The notes under the pieces: generated by a model
The model's database searches: none
Told to the model about the DNA's origin: nothing
What the model saw: the letters and a program-made list of their open reading frames with translations, nothing else
Part shown: one piece after another, positions 1 to 10,104 of the stretch
Layout of the letters: each line of letters begins with the position of its first letter
How positions within the stretch are numbered: the first letter of the stretch is position 1
Made by a program: the position numbers and the translations under genes
Assembly (NCBI GenBank): GCA_001552895.1
Contig: KQ959659.1
Location: 40,290-104,289, forward strand
DNA from: Tissierellia bacterium KA00581
GTDB taxonomy: Bacteria; Bacillota; Clostridia; Tissierellales; Peptoniphilaceae
Length of the DNA: 64,000 nt
Reading direction: 5' to 3'

Positions 1-1
1 A

Positions 2-988
2 GGTATTATTACAGCAACAATTACAGCTTCATTCGTTGAAATTATTTTAAGTAGATTTATTAAACCATTGATGAAATTTTTCCCACCACTTATAACAGGA
101 ACTGTTGTTTCATTAATAGGAATAACTTTACTTCCTGTTAGTATTGATTGGGCTGCTGGTGGCGTTGGAGCAAAAGATTATGGCTCTATTAGAAATTTAT
201 CAATAGCACTTGTTATTATGCTTTTTACATTATTTTTAAATCATTTCGGTAAAGGAATTTTAAGTACTGCTGCAGTATTTATAGGCATGATTTTTGGTTA
301 CATAGTTTGTATTCCTTTAGGAATGGTAAATTTACAAGCGGTAGTTGATGCACCTTGGATAGAAATTCCAAGATTTTTAAGATATGGATTTCATTTTGAT
401 TTAGCTTCAACATTGTCATTTGTTCCTGCATATATAGTTTCAACAATAGGAACTGTTGGAATAATGATAGCAATAGGTGAAGCTTCTAAAGAAAAAATTT
501 CTAGTACAAGAGCAGCATCTGGAGTACTTTGTGACGGAATTGGTTCTATGATTTCAGGCTTCTTTGGAGCAGGTCCTAATACTTCATTTTCACAAAATGT
601 AGGACTTATAACACTTACAAAAGTTGCAAGTAAATATGTAATGATTTTAGCTGGTATTATATTAACAGTTTTAGGAATATTTCCTAAGCTTAGTGCTTTA
701 ATATCTGTTATGCCACAACCAGTTTTAGGTGGCGTTGGCGTTATAATGTTTGGACTTGTAGCTGCACAAGGAATTAAAACTTTATCTAATATTCATTTGG
801 GAGATAGAGAACTTTTGATAATATCAGTTTCTTTTGCTCTTGGAATTGGAGTAACTGTAAAACCAGAAATATTAAATGGGCTTCCAAATGCAATTAAAAT
901 GATTTTATCATCTGGAATATCAACAGGTACGCTTGTAGCAGTTATTTTAAACATCATATTGGTTGATAAGAAAAAAGGAGAAAAGTAA
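2..988 (+). CDS. pbuX: NCS2-family purine (xanthine) permease, 5' end missing
   Basis: Integral membrane nucleobase:cation symporter, probably importing xanthine or a related purine. The reading frame is open from the window edge, so the N-terminal part lies outside. An internal ATG at position 68 is not a credible start because conserved membrane sequence continues upstream of it. About 325 residues are visible, with several hydrophobic helices and the NCS2 hallmark QNVGLITLTKVASKY near the middle. The stop codon is directly followed by the xpt start, so transporter and phosphoribosyltransferase are translationally coupled, as in the xpt-pbuX pairs of other Firmicutes (here with reversed order). 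Family assignment is solid. The exact purine is inferred from the xpt neighbour. Any purine riboswitch would be upstream of the window. Confidence 0.85.
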   Translation, partial: GIITATITASFVEIILSRFIKPLMKFFPPLITGTVVSLIGITLLPVSIDWAAGGVGAKDYGSIRNLSIALVIMLFTLFLNHFGKGILSTAAVFIGMIFGYIVCIPLGMVNLQAVVDAPWIEIPRFLRYGFHFDLASTLSFVPAYIVSTIGTVGIMIAIGEASKEKISSTRAASGVLCDGIGSMISGFFGAGPNTSFSQNVGLITLTKVASKYVMILAGIILTVLGIFPKLSALISVMPQPVLGGVGVIMFGLVAAQGIKTLSNIHLGDRELLIISVSFALGIGVTVKPEILNGLPNAIKMILSSGISTGTLVAVILNIILVDKKKGEK

Positions 989-1561
989 ATGAAAATTTTA
1001 GAAGAAAGAATTTTAAAAGACGGAAAAATTCTAGACGGAAATATTTTAAAAGTAGATAATTTTTTAAATCATCAAATTGATTCAGAACTTTTTATGGAAA
1101 TGGCTAAAGATTTTTCTAACCACTTTAAAGATAAAAATATAACTAAAATTTTAACAGTAGAAGTTTCTGGAATTGCAATAGCATTTGCAATAGCAACATA
1201 TTTAAAGGTTCCATTTGTATTTGCTAAAAAAACTCTTTCTTTAACGCTTGGAGATAATGTCTATACAAGTAAAGTAATTTCTTATACTAAGAATAAAGAA
1301 TATGATATAAGAGTTGATAAAAACTTTTTAAGTAAAGATGATAATGTTTTGATAGTAGATGACTTTTTAGCAACTGGTCAAGCATTAAATGGACTTATTG
1401 ACATTTGTAATCAAGCACAAGCAAAAGTTGTTGGAATAGCAATAGCAATAGAAAAAGTTTTTCAAGATGGGGGAAATAAATTAAGAAAACAAGGCTATGA
1501 TGTATATAGTCAAGCAATGATAGAAAAATTTCAAGGAAATTCATTAGTATTTAAAAAATAA
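989..1561 (+). CDS. xpt: Xanthine phosphoribosyltransferase
   Basis: Cytoplasmic purine salvage enzyme converting xanthine plus PRPP to XMP. The 190 residues match the usual length of Xpt. The PRPP-binding motif VLIVDDFLATGQAL lies around residues 120-133, and the N-terminus LKDGKILDGNILKVDNFLNHQID is typical of the family in its spacing of charged and hydrophobic residues. ATG directly abuts the stop of the permease gene, with AAGGAG 7-8 bases upstream inside the permease coding end. It is followed by a hairpin terminator. The pair imports and traps xanthine. The assignment rests on family resemblance; specificity for xanthine over guanine is inferred. Confidence 0.9.
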   Translation: MKILEERILKDGKILDGNILKVDNFLNHQIDSELFMEMAKDFSNHFKDKNITKILTVEVSGIAIAFAIATYLKVPFVFAKKTLSLTLGDNVYTSKVISYTKNKEYDIRVDKNFLSKDDNVLIVDDFLATGQALNGLIDICNQAQAKVVGIAIAIEKVFQDGGNKLRKQGYDVYSQAMIEKFQGNSLVFKK

Positions 1562-1576
1562 AAAATAAAAAATAAA

Positions 1577-1627
1577 AATAACCTACCTTATCTATTAAAT
1601 TAATAAATGGGTAGGTTATTTTTTTAT
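1577..1627. terminator. Bidirectional intrinsic terminator between xpt and the PBP gene
   Basis: A 10-bp stem, ATAACCTACC (1578-1587) with GGTAGGTTAT (1610-1619), is followed by a T-run on the plus strand and preceded by an A-rich run, so it can also stop minus-strand transcription of the convergent PBP gene. Confidence 0.85.
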
Positions 1628-1669
1628 TACTATTTTGATAATTTTTTTAAATTAATTGTAATTTTTTAA

Positions 1670-4588
1670 TTAGTTATTTTTATTTTTTTTATCTTTTTCT
1701 TTTTTCTTTTCTTTTTCCTTTTTTTCTCTTTCTTTTTTCTTTTCTTTTTCCTTTTTTTCCCTTTCCTTTTCTTTTTCTCTTTCACTATCATCATCATCTT
1801 CATCATCATCATTTATATCAGATTGTTCTGTTGGAGGCTTTTCAGAATTATAATCTTCTGGAAGAATACCATCACTACCGGGAACAAATCCACCAGGTCT
1901 TACAAAATATGTTCTTTCTTCTATAAATTCTTCTGGTGTAGAATCAGTTGCAAGTTTACCATTTCTTTTATCTATTTTAACAGTAACAGAGCTTTTATCA
2001 AAATCTTTTGGCTCAGTTCCTTTTACAAAATATTCATTAATTCCTCCTTTAACTCCAGGAGCCATAAGTAATCCAGTTTTAGCAGAAACATATTTTTGAA
2101 TTATATCAGAAGGAGGATTATCAAATTTTCTAGCCTCTTTATCTTTTAAGATAGTTTTATTTATAACACCCCAAAGAGTTGCACCAAGGTTTATATCTTG
2201 ATTTATTTTTATATTTACATTATCAAATCCAACCCAAGTACCAACTGTGTAATATGGAGAAAATCCTATAAACCATGAGTCTTGAACATTTTCTGTAGTT
2301 CCTGTTTTTCCAGCAGTGTCAATATCTTTTATCTTTGTTTGAGGAACTAAAACTTTTGGAACATCACTTAAAATACTTTGCATTATAAAAGCATTTTCAA
2401 CAGATGTAACTTTTTGAGTATCTTGTTTTGCTTGTAAAACAACTTTTCCCGTAGAATCTGTTACTTTTGTAAAAGAAATAGGTTCAATATAAGTACCTTT
2501 ATTTGCAATTGCACTAAAAGCAGCAGTCATTTTTAAATTTGTAACACCTTTTGTCATAGCTCCAAGAGCTAAACTTGCTAAATTTTCATCATTTGCATCT
2601 ATATTTTCTGATTTTGAAATAAATGTATCAGCAAGAGGATTAGATTTATTTATTATATTAAATTTTGTTAAGTATTCTTCAGATTTTTCAATTCCTATTT
2701 TTTCCAAAGTTTTAACAGAGTTAACATTTATAGATTGAACAACACTATTTCTCAAAGATTGAAGTCCTCTATAACCATTGTACCAGTTTTTTGGCCAAAG
2801 CTCATGCTTTTCGTTGTAATGTGGAACATCATCAATAGCGGTTGCAGCAGTATATCCATTATCTAAAGCAGGAATATAAACTGCTAGAGGTTTAATTGTA
2901 GAACCGGGTTGTCTTGGAATTCTATAAGCTCTATTTACAGGATTACCTTTAGTTTCACGACCACCAACTATTGCAATTATTTTACCTGTAGTATGATCTA
3001 TTACAACAGATGAAGATTGAGGTTGTAAAGTTCCTTCTTCATCAATTTGAAAATATTTAGAATTCAAACATAAATTGTTATTATCATCAATTTTATAAAA
3101 ATCTTGATAGCTTTTAAGTAGTTCACTAGATAAAGTAAATGAATGAGCATTATCTACTTTTGCTAAGTCATCAGAAACAGCAAAATTTCCAATTCCATGT
3201 GTTACTAAATTATTATTTTCATTTACAGTATAGAAGTTTGCAGGTGTAATTACATTTTCATAAATACTTATTCTATCACTTTGTATATTTAATGATCCAT
3301 CTTCTGAAACGGAGTATTCTCCATTTGGAATTATAATTTCATTTTCAGAAGTTAATAAATTATTTTTAGCATAATAAATAATATTTTTGTTTTTGCTAAG
3401 TATATTACCATAATTATCTCTTGTCCATCCAGCATATGAAGGAGTATTTCCATATTTTGGCATGTTTAAAACATTTGCTAAATTTTCATAAATATCTTCA
3501 ATGCTTTTTTGTACATTTTGGTCCATTGTAGAATGAATAGTAAGACCGCCATTATATATCTTATCCCAAGCTTCTTCTTTAGAGTAGTTGTATTTATTCA
3601 TCAACTTTTCAGCAACTTGAGTTTTAACAAGTTCTGTAAAATAAGTAGAAACAGATCTTTCAAAACCTTTATTAGGTTTTATAGATTCTAAAACGTCATA
3701 AGAAATAGCTTGTTCATATTCTTCTTTTGTAATTTTTTTAAGTTCATACATCTTTTTTAAAACATATTTTTGTCTATCTAAAACTTTAGGATTATAAACA
3801 GCTTTATAGACTTGTCCACTAATGCTAAGATCACTTATTACAACAGAATCTTCTGAAACATTTTCTGGTTTGATAGTTTTATATAGAGAAAAGTTAGTTG
3901 GACTTTGTACAATTGCAGCAAGAAGAGCAGATTCTGGTATTGTTAAATCTTTAACATCTTTTGAAAAATATACTTGACTTGCAGCTTGAACACCATAGGC
4001 GTGTTGCCCTAAAAAAACTCTATTAAGATAAGCTTCAAGTACGCCATCTCTTTTTATAGAATCAGTTATTTTTAATGCAAGGTAAGCTTCCTTTAGCTTT
4101 CTTTCTATTTTTCTTTCACTAGAAAGATACATATTTTTTGCAAGTTGTTGTGCGATTGTTGAACCACCACGAACTCTTCCTAAAAATACAGTATCTATAA
4201 AACTTTTTGAAATACCAATAGGGTCAACACCATTATGTTTATAAAATCTTTCATCTTCTATGGAAACAAAAGCGTCAATTAAATGTTTTGGAATATCTTT
4301 AAGTTCAACTAATGTTCTATTTTCTAAATTTTCAATTTTTTCAACAGTATTTCCATCTCTATCTAAAATTACAGAAGATTGAACCATAAGTTCATTCATT
4401 TTAGATGCATCTACTACAGGAGAATCTTTTATAACATCTACAAAAGTTGTTGCTAATATTCCTGTAATACCAGCACCAAACATAAAGATAGATAAAATTA
4501 TAATATTTATACCTGTTAAGATTTTTTTAGATATAGTATCTTTTTTATTTCCTTTAGTTTTAATTTCTTTATTTTTAAAAAAACCCAT
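1670..4588 (-). CDS. Class A penicillin-binding protein (PBP1A family)
   Basis: Bifunctional peptidoglycan glycosyltransferase/transpeptidase, membrane-anchored with its active domains outside. After a basic N-terminus there is one membrane helix at about residues 27-50. The GT51 domain follows, with catalytic Glu111 in EDERFYKHNG and the GGSTIAQQLAKN motif. The transpeptidase domain has the nucleophile Ser563 in STIK, SIN at 619-621 and KTG at 761-763. The region between the two domains (about 370-530) is asparagine-rich. The last 45 residues are an extreme charged tail: an aspartate block and then repeated Lys/Glu. The ATG at 4588 has a perfect AGGAGG 5 bases upstream. At 972 residues it is longer than many homologues because of the linker and tail. 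A monocistronic gene with its own promoter. Confidence 0.93.
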   Translation of the reverse strand: MGFFKNKEIKTKGNKKDTISKKILTGINIIILSIFMFGAGITGILATTFVDVIKDSPVVDASKMNELMVQSSVILDRDGNTVEKIENLENRTLVELKDIPKHLIDAFVSIEDERFYKHNGVDPIGISKSFIDTVFLGRVRGGSTIAQQLAKNMYLSSERKIERKLKEAYLALKITDSIKRDGVLEAYLNRVFLGQHAYGVQAASQVYFSKDVKDLTIPESALLAAIVQSPTNFSLYKTIKPENVSEDSVVISDLSISGQVYKAVYNPKVLDRQKYVLKKMYELKKITKEEYEQAISYDVLESIKPNKGFERSVSTYFTELVKTQVAEKLMNKYNYSKEEAWDKIYNGGLTIHSTMDQNVQKSIEDIYENLANVLNMPKYGNTPSYAGWTRDNYGNILSKNKNIIYYAKNNLLTSENEIIIPNGEYSVSEDGSLNIQSDRISIYENVITPANFYTVNENNNLVTHGIGNFAVSDDLAKVDNAHSFTLSSELLKSYQDFYKIDDNNNLCLNSKYFQIDEEGTLQPQSSSVVIDHTTGKIIAIVGGRETKGNPVNRAYRIPRQPGSTIKPLAVYIPALDNGYTAATAIDDVPHYNEKHELWPKNWYNGYRGLQSLRNSVVQSINVNSVKTLEKIGIEKSEEYLTKFNIINKSNPLADTFISKSENIDANDENLASLALGAMTKGVTNLKMTAAFSAIANKGTYIEPISFTKVTDSTGKVVLQAKQDTQKVTSVENAFIMQSILSDVPKVLVPQTKIKDIDTAGKTGTTENVQDSWFIGFSPYYTVGTWVGFDNVNIKINQDINLGATLWGVINKTILKDKEARKFDNPPSDIIQKYVSAKTGLLMAPGVKGGINEYFVKGTEPKDFDKSSVTVKIDKRNGKLATDSTPEEFIEERTYFVRPGGFVPGSDGILPEDYNSEKPPTEQSDINDDDEDDDDSEREKEKEREKKEKEKKKEREKKEKEKKKEKDKKNKNN

Positions 4589-4613
4589 AAAAACCTCCTA
4601 ACCTAATATTTAC

Positions 4614-4622
4614 ATTATACCA
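4614..4622 (-). promoter_or_regulatory. Extended -10 promoter of the PBP gene
   Basis: On the minus strand TGGTATAAT lies 26 bases upstream of the PBP start codon. No good -35 is visible, as is common for extended -10 promoters. Confidence 0.55.
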
Positions 4623-4712
4623 TAAATATAAAATAATATGAATATTTTTGCAGGGATATAAAATATTTTATTAAGTTTTTGAAATAATTTACTACAAAAA
4701 TATATTTATATC

Positions 4713-4721
4713 TGATATAAT
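4713..4721 (+). promoter_or_regulatory. Extended -10 promoter of hflX
   Basis: TGATATAAT at 4713-4721, about 31 bases upstream of the hflX start. The -35 is weak. Confidence 0.5.
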
Positions 4722-4752
4722 ATAGACATATATTATATTTAGGGAGAAAATT

Positions 4753-6042
4753 ATGAATAGAAAAGTTATTGCAGTAACCGTTAATATAGAAGATGATAAT
4801 AAAATAGTAGATAGTAAAAAAGATATTGAAAATAAAATTTTTGAGCTTGAAAATTTAATTGAAGCAATAGGTGATGAAACTGTAATAAATATAACTCAAA
4901 ATAAAGATAAAATAGATAAATCATATTACATCGGAAAAGGTAAAGCGTTAGAAATAAAAGATTATTGTCAAAAATTATCTGCTGATTTAGTTGTATTTAA
5001 TAACGAACTTACAGGATCGCAAGTTAAAAATTTAGAACAATTAATTGAAGCTGAAGTTATTGATAGAACAAATTTAATTTTAGATATATTTAATCAACGA
5101 GCAAAAACAAAAGAAGCAAAACTTCAAGTAAAAATTGCTAAACTAAAATATACACTACCAAGGCTTTCTATGTTAAGATCTGGTTTTTCTAGACAACAAG
5201 GTGGTATTGGAACAAAAGGTGTAGGAGAGCAACAAATAGAGTTAGATAGAAGAACTATAAGTTCACAAATAGCTTCTATAAGTTCAAGATTAAAAGAAAT
5301 ACAAAAAAATAGAAATGAAACACGAAAAAAAAGAGTTAATTCAAAAAATAATATTATTTCACTTATCGGTTATACAAATGCTGGGAAATCAACTATAATG
5401 AATAAATTAATTTCCTATAATAAAGAAGAAAATTCAATTACAAAAGAAGTTTTTGTAAAAGATATGCTTTTTGCAACTCTTGATACATATGTAAGAGAAG
5501 GTAAACTTTTAAATGGTCAAAATGTTATGTACGTAGATACAGTAGGATTTGTTTCAGATATTCCTCATAATCTAGTAGAAAGTTTTAAAAGTACACTTGA
5601 AGAAATAAAATATTCTAATCTTTTATTACACGTTATAGATATTTCTAATACTAATGTAGATAAACAAATTGAAATTACTAATGAAATGATTAAAGAATTA
5701 AATTGTGAACAAAAAGATGTTATATACGTATTTAATAAGACAGATAAACTTTTAGATGAAAATATAAAACTTCAATATGTAAATCTTAAAAATAAAGTAT
5801 TTATAAGTGCTAAAAATGATAAAGATATAGTTATATTACTAAAAGAAATTGAAAAAGTTTTATTTTCAAAAGCGAAAAATACAAAACTTTTAATTCCATA
5901 TGATAAACAACAATTAGTAAATAAAATTTTAGAACATTATATTCCTAAAAATGTTCAATACCTTGATAATGGAAGCATGATAGAAATTTCTTTAAAAAAA
6001 GAAGATTACGAAATTTATAAAGGATATGAAATAAATGAATAA
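4753..6042 (+). CDS. hflX: Ribosome-associated GTPase HflX
   Basis: Cytoplasmic GTPase that in other bacteria binds 50S/70S ribosomes and splits stalled or hibernating ribosomes. The 429 residues contain the HflX N-terminal domain, a basic coiled linker with the glycine-rich stretch SRQQGGIGTKGVGEQQIELD, then a G domain with P-loop GYTNAGKST (about residues 206-214), DTVGF (G3) and NKTD (G4). RBS AGGGAG precedes the ATG by 7 bases. It overlaps the next gene by 8 bases, indicating a two-gene operon. Length and motifs match the family fully. Confidence 0.93.
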   Translation: MNRKVIAVTVNIEDDNKIVDSKKDIENKIFELENLIEAIGDETVINITQNKDKIDKSYYIGKGKALEIKDYCQKLSADLVVFNNELTGSQVKNLEQLIEAEVIDRTNLILDIFNQRAKTKEAKLQVKIAKLKYTLPRLSMLRSGFSRQQGGIGTKGVGEQQIELDRRTISSQIASISSRLKEIQKNRNETRKKRVNSKNNIISLIGYTNAGKSTIMNKLISYNKEENSITKEVFVKDMLFATLDTYVREGKLLNGQNVMYVDTVGFVSDIPHNLVESFKSTLEEIKYSNLLLHVIDISNTNVDKQIEITNEMIKELNCEQKDVIYVFNKTDKLLDENIKLQYVNLKNKVFISAKNDKDIVILLKEIEKVLFSKAKNTKLLIPYDKQQLVNKILEHYIPKNVQYLDNGSMIEISLKKEDYEIYKGYEINE

Positions 6043-6679
6043 CGTAGAAAGTTTTTTTAGTATCCATAAAGATTCTACTATAAGTTTTATAGAAAATAAG
6101 TCAGAATTTATAGGACATTGTTTTTATGTAGAAAATAAAAAAGAAGCAGAAAATAAAATTTTAGAAATAAAAGAAAAATATAAAGATGCAACACATAACT
6201 GTTTTGCGTATATAATAGGTAAAGATAGGCTTATACAAAAATATTCAGATGATAAAGAACCACAAGCAACAGCAGGTATTCCAATTCTTGAAGTATTAAA
6301 GAAAAAAAACATTACAAATTGTTTAGTTGTTGTAACAAGATATTTTGGAGGAATTTTACTTGGAGCAGGTGGACTTGTACGAGCATATACCACCGCAACT
6401 ATATTAGCTTTAGATTCATCTAAAATAGTTTTAAAAAATTTATTTTATATAGTAAATGTAACAGTAGATTATACCTACCTTGGAAAAATAGAATATATTT
6501 TAAAAAAGTTAGAAATTGAAATTAAAAGTATAGATTATTTAGAAAATGTAAATATAAAATTGTTTATAAAAAAATCAGAATTTAAAAAATTTGAAAAATT
6601 GCTTATAGATGAAACTTCAAATAACTGTTTAATATCTATCGAAGATGAACTTTTTAAATCAGTCTTTATTAAGAATTAA
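6035..6679 (+). CDS. YigZ/IMPACT family protein
   Basis: A 214-residue member of the YigZ (UPF0029/IMPACT) family. The N-terminal IMPACT domain shows HNCFAYIIG, the SDDKEPQATAG motif and TRYFGGILLGAGGLVRAY. The smaller C-terminal domain is ferredoxin-like (about 140-214). Eukaryotic IMPACT affects Gcn2 signalling; the bacterial function is unknown and often placed near translation. The start overlaps the hflX stop by 8 bases, so it is co-translated with a ribosome-acting GTPase. No complete SD other than sequence inside hflX, which is typical of coupled genes. Confidence 0.9.
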   Translation: MNNVESFFSIHKDSTISFIENKSEFIGHCFYVENKKEAENKILEIKEKYKDATHNCFAYIIGKDRLIQKYSDDKEPQATAGIPILEVLKKKNITNCLVVVTRYFGGILLGAGGLVRAYTTATILALDSSKIVLKNLFYIVNVTVDYTYLGKIEYILKKLEIEIKSIDYLENVNIKLFIKKSEFKKFEKLLIDETSNNCLISIEDELFKSVFIKN

Positions 6680-6787
6680 ATAATCATGTTAAAATCGTAA
6701 TACAAACATATAAACAAAGGTTTTTAAAAAATATATTCATCATAAAGTCAATTGTATGATAACATAAGTCAAAAGCTAAAAAATATA

Positions 6788-6816
6788 TTTACTTTTTAAA
6801 TACATTATTGTATAAT
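6788..6816 (+). promoter_or_regulatory. Promoter of the DUF819 gene
   Basis: TTTACT (6788-6793), 17-base spacer, TATAAT (6811-6816). It lies 37 bases before the TTG start. Confidence 0.6.
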
Positions 6817-6852
6817 GAATATACAACAATATATTTAAAGGAGGAAAATTCG

Positions 6853-8016
6853 TTGAATGCTTTGATTACAAGAAATGACGGTTTACTTTTCGTCATATTA
6901 TTAATGGTTTCGTTATCATTATGGGTACAAAAATATAAAGTTTTTAAATCTTTAGGCCCTGTTCTTACAGTTGTAGTAATAGGGATTATCTTATCAAATA
7001 CCCATATTGTTCCTATTTCTCATGATTTATACGGAGAAATTTCTACTTATTTAGTTCCAGTTGCAATTTCAGTTTGTATGCTTAGTATGAATTTTAAAGA
7101 GCTAAAAAAGCTTACTAAAGAGCCTCTATTGGCTTTGATTTCTGCTATATTTTCCGTCTGTATAGTTGCAATAATATTGGGGATTTATTTTGCACCAAAA
7201 ATAATTGAAGGTTGGAAATGTGCAGGTATGTTTGTAGGAACTTATACAGGAGGAACTCCTAACTTAACAGCTATAGCTACTGGACTTGATTGTTCAAGAG
7301 AAACTCTTGCTGCGGCAAATGCAGCAGATTATGTTGTTTCAACACCACTTATGGTATTTTTATTTGCATCTCCTATGATTCTTAAAGCATCAAAAAGATG
7401 GAATAAATTTTGGCCATATCAACTTAGTGATGAAGAATTAGAAGATGGTGAACAAGAAACACTTATGTCCGATAAAAAATGGTCAATAAAAGATATAACT
7501 TGGTTACTTACTATAGGTTTTGCTGTAACATTTTTTACTACAATCATTTCTCAGAAAATATTTCCTGCAGATTTTTGGAAATCAGGAAGATTATTGATGC
7601 TTACAACCGTTTCTATAATCATTTCTCAATTGAAACCTGTAAAAAAATTAAGAGGAAATTTAGATTTAGGATTGTTTTTATCTTTGATTTTTCTTTCAAC
7701 AATAGGATTTGCAGTTGATTTAAAACAATTTATTGGTTCAGCATTTATGATGACTTTGTATGTATTACTGATGTTAATATTATGTATATTAGTGCATTTA
7801 ATAATCTGTAGATTATTAAAAATTAAATATGAATATGTAATTTTATCAATGGTAGGATGCATTGTAGATGGACCAACATCTGCTCTTACAGCTGCAGGAG
7901 CTAATTGGAAATCTCTTATAAATGTAGGATTGATAATGGGTATAATAGCTGGTGCTTTAGGAAATTATGTAGGAATATTTGTATCATATACAGTTAAATA
8001 TTTATGTGGTATATAG
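6853..8016 (+). CDS. DUF819 family membrane protein
   Basis: A polytopic membrane protein with about ten hydrophobic helices, matching the DUF819 (YjcL-like) family, whose substrate is unknown. The recognisable features are the glycine-rich GTYTGGTPNLTAIATGL segment and, near the C-terminus, the GCIVDGPTSALTAAG segment. These are pseudo-repeated motifs as in inverted-topology transporters. The start is chosen at TTG 6853 because AAAGGAGG ends 8 bases upstream; an ATG at 6808 falls inside the promoter and cannot be used. That gives 387 residues. It stands alone between its own promoter and a terminator. I infer a transporter, substrate unknown. Confidence 0.82.
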   Translation: MNALITRNDGLLFVILLMVSLSLWVQKYKVFKSLGPVLTVVVIGIILSNTHIVPISHDLYGEISTYLVPVAISVCMLSMNFKELKKLTKEPLLALISAIFSVCIVAIILGIYFAPKIIEGWKCAGMFVGTYTGGTPNLTAIATGLDCSRETLAAANAADYVVSTPLMVFLFASPMILKASKRWNKFWPYQLSDEELEDGEQETLMSDKKWSIKDITWLLTIGFAVTFFTTIISQKIFPADFWKSGRLLMLTTVSIIISQLKPVKKLRGNLDLGLFLSLIFLSTIGFAVDLKQFIGSAFMMTLYVLLMLILCILVHLIICRLLKIKYEYVILSMVGCIVDGPTSALTAAGANWKSLINVGLIMGIIAGALGNYVGIFVSYTVKYLCGI

Positions 8017-8045
8017 ATTATTGATTATGTAATATTAAAAAATTT

Positions 8046-8078
8046 AGGAAGTGATAAGTAAAATTCACTTCCTTTTTT
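8046..8078 (+). terminator. Intrinsic terminator of the DUF819 gene
   Basis: 9-bp stem AGGAAGTGA (8046-8054) with TCACTTCCT (8065-8073), followed by six T. Confidence 0.88.
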
Positions 8079-8118
8079 AATAAAAATATTTATTTAAACA
8101 AATAAATGTTTTAAAAAT

Positions 8119-8147
8119 TTTACAATATTTAAATAATATGCTATAAT
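8119..8147 (+). promoter_or_regulatory. Promoter of typA
   Basis: TTTACA (8119-8124), 17-base spacer ending in TGC, TATAAT (8142-8147): both a -35 and an extended -10. Confidence 0.65.
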
Positions 8148-8190
8148 AAGTTGTTATGCGTAGACAGTATTTAAATGAAAGGAATTTATT

Positions 8191-10023
8191 ATGAATAAAA
8201 AAATAGAAAATGTAAGAAATGTAGCAATAATTGCACATGTTGACCATGGAAAGACAACATTAGTTGATGGATTATTAAAATGTAGTGGTGTTTTTAGAGA
8301 AAACCAAGATGTAAAAGAAAGAGTTATGGACTCTAATGATATTGAAAGAGAAAGAGGAATTACTATTCTTTCAAAAAATACGGCTATTAATCATAATGGA
8401 GTTAAAATTAATATAATCGATACTCCAGGACACTCTGATTTTGGTGGAGAAGTTGAACGTGTTTTAAAAATGGCAAATGGTGTTGTTTTAGTTGTAGATG
8501 CCTTTGAAGGTCCTATGCCTCAAACAAAATTTGTTTTAAGAAAAGCATTTGAACTTAATTTGCCTACTATAGTATGTATAAATAAAATTGATAGACCAGA
8601 AGCAAGATGTGAAGAAGTTGTAGATGAAGTTTTAGATTTGTTTATTCAACTTAATGCATCAGAAGATTATCTTGAAAGTCCTTTTGTTTTTGCATCTGCA
8701 AGATTGGGATATGCAACTATGGATTTTAATGTTAAAACAAAAGATATGAACACTCTATTAGATGTTATAGTAGATTATATCCCTGCACCCGTTGGAGATG
8801 AAAATGCTCCATTTAAATTACTTATTTCTACAACTGACTACAATGAATATGTAGGAAGAATAGGAATTGGTAAAATTGAAAGTGGAAGCGTTAAGGTTGG
8901 AGATGACGCTATAATTGTTAATTATAATGATGATAGCAAAAATAAAAAAATTAAAATTACAAAAATTTATGAATTTGAAAATTTATCAAGAAAAGAAGTG
9001 CAAAAATCATCTGTTGGTAATATAATAGCTGTAACAGGTGTTGAAGGAATAAGTATAGGAGATACTCTTTGTTCTTTAGATGATGTTGCACCGCTTCCTT
9101 TTGTTAAAATTTCAGAACCTACTCTTGCAATGAATTTTATTGTAAATAATTCTCCTTTTGCAGGAAGGGAAGGAAAATTTATAACAAGTAGACAAATTCG
9201 TGCAAGATTATATAAAGAATTACAAACAGATGTAAGTTTAAGAGTTGAAGATACAGATTCAACAGATAGTTTTAGAGTTTCAGGAAGAGGAGAACTTCAC
9301 CTTTCAGTATTAATTGAAAATATGAGAAGAGAAGGATATGAATTTCAAGTATCTAAACCAGAAGTTTTATTTAAAAAAGATGAAAAAGGAAAGTTATTAG
9401 AACCAATAGAAATTGTTACTATAGATGTTGATGAAAGTTTTGTTGGTTCTGTAATAGAAAAATTAGGTCAAAGAAAAGCAGAACTTATAGATATGAATCC
9501 ATCACAAAGTGGATATACAAGACTTATTTTTAATATACCAGCAAGAGGACTTATAGGATATCGTAGTGAATTTTTAACAGATACTAGAGGTAGTGGAACT
9601 TTAAATTCTGAATTTAAGGGCTATGAACCTTTTAAAGGAGAAATTCCAAAAAGAAACGTAGGTTCATTAATCTCTTTTGAAACTGGAGTTGCAACTGCTT
9701 ATGGATTAAATGCGGCACAAGAAAGAGGAATTTTATTTATCGAACCTCAAGCAGAAGTTTATGAAGGAATGATTGTAGGTTCTAATGCAAAAGGAATAGA
9801 CATTGAAGTTAATGTTTGTAAAAAGAAACAACAAACAAATATAAGATCATCTGCATCAGATGATGCTTTAAGATTAACTCCAGCTAAAATTATGAGCCTT
9901 GAAGAAATGCTTGAATTTATAGAAAGCGATGAGTATATAGAAATAACTCCAAAGAGTTTAAGGATGAGAAAGAAAATTTTAGATTCACAATTAAGATATA
10001 AATCTAAGAAAAATCATAAATAA
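8191..10023 (+). CDS. typA: Translational GTPase TypA/BipA
   Basis: Ribosome-binding GTPase of the EF-G superfamily that assists 50S assembly and stress or cold growth in other bacteria. The 610 residues have the TypA order: G domain with [10 protein letters not shown] (G1), RERGITI (G2), [16 protein letters not shown] (G3) and NKIDRP (G4), then domain II, EF-G-like domains III and V ([19 protein letters not shown]), and the BipA-specific C-terminal domain. ATG has AAAGGAA 7 bases upstream. A single gene with its own promoter; a second promoter just downstream starts murA. Length and motifs are standard. Confidence 0.95.
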   Translation: MNKKIENVRNVAIIAHVDHGKTTLVDGLLKCSGVFRENQDVKERVMDSNDIERERGITILSKNTAINHNGVKINIIDTPGHSDFGGEVERVLKMANGVVLVVDAFEGPMPQTKFVLRKAFELNLPTIVCINKIDRPEARCEEVVDEVLDLFIQLNASEDYLESPFVFASARLGYATMDFNVKTKDMNTLLDVIVDYIPAPVGDENAPFKLLISTTDYNEYVGRIGIGKIESGSVKVGDDAIIVNYNDDSKNKKIKITKIYEFENLSRKEVQKSSVGNIIAVTGVEGISIGDTLCSLDDVAPLPFVKISEPTLAMNFIVNNSPFAGREGKFITSRQIRARLYKELQTDVSLRVEDTDSTDSFRVSGRGELHLSVLIENMRREGYEFQVSKPEVLFKKDEKGKLLEPIEIVTIDVDESFVGSVIEKLGQRKAELIDMNPSQSGYTRLIFNIPARGLIGYRSEFLTDTRGSGTLNSEFKGYEPFKGEIPKRNVGSLISFETGVATAYGLNAAQERGILFIEPQAEVYEGMIVGSNAKGIDIEVNVCKKKQQTNIRSSASDDALRLTPAKIMSLEEMLEFIESDEYIEITPKSLRMRKKILDSQLRYKSKKNHK

Positions 10024-10054
10024 ATTAAAAATTGTATAATTTATTGTTTCTTTA

Positions 10055-10063
10055 TGGTATAAT
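10055..10063 (+). promoter_or_regulatory. Extended -10 promoter of murA
   Basis: TGGTATAAT at 10055-10063, 42 bases before the TTG start of murA. Confidence 0.55.
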
Positions 10064-10104
10064 TTAATTAATTAATAACTATGATACTTTTTGGAGGGAT
10101 ATAT

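Noticed and set aside
1823..2071. Small ORF antisense to the PBP gene
   Set aside because: No SD and composition typical of a shadow of the real gene on the other strand.
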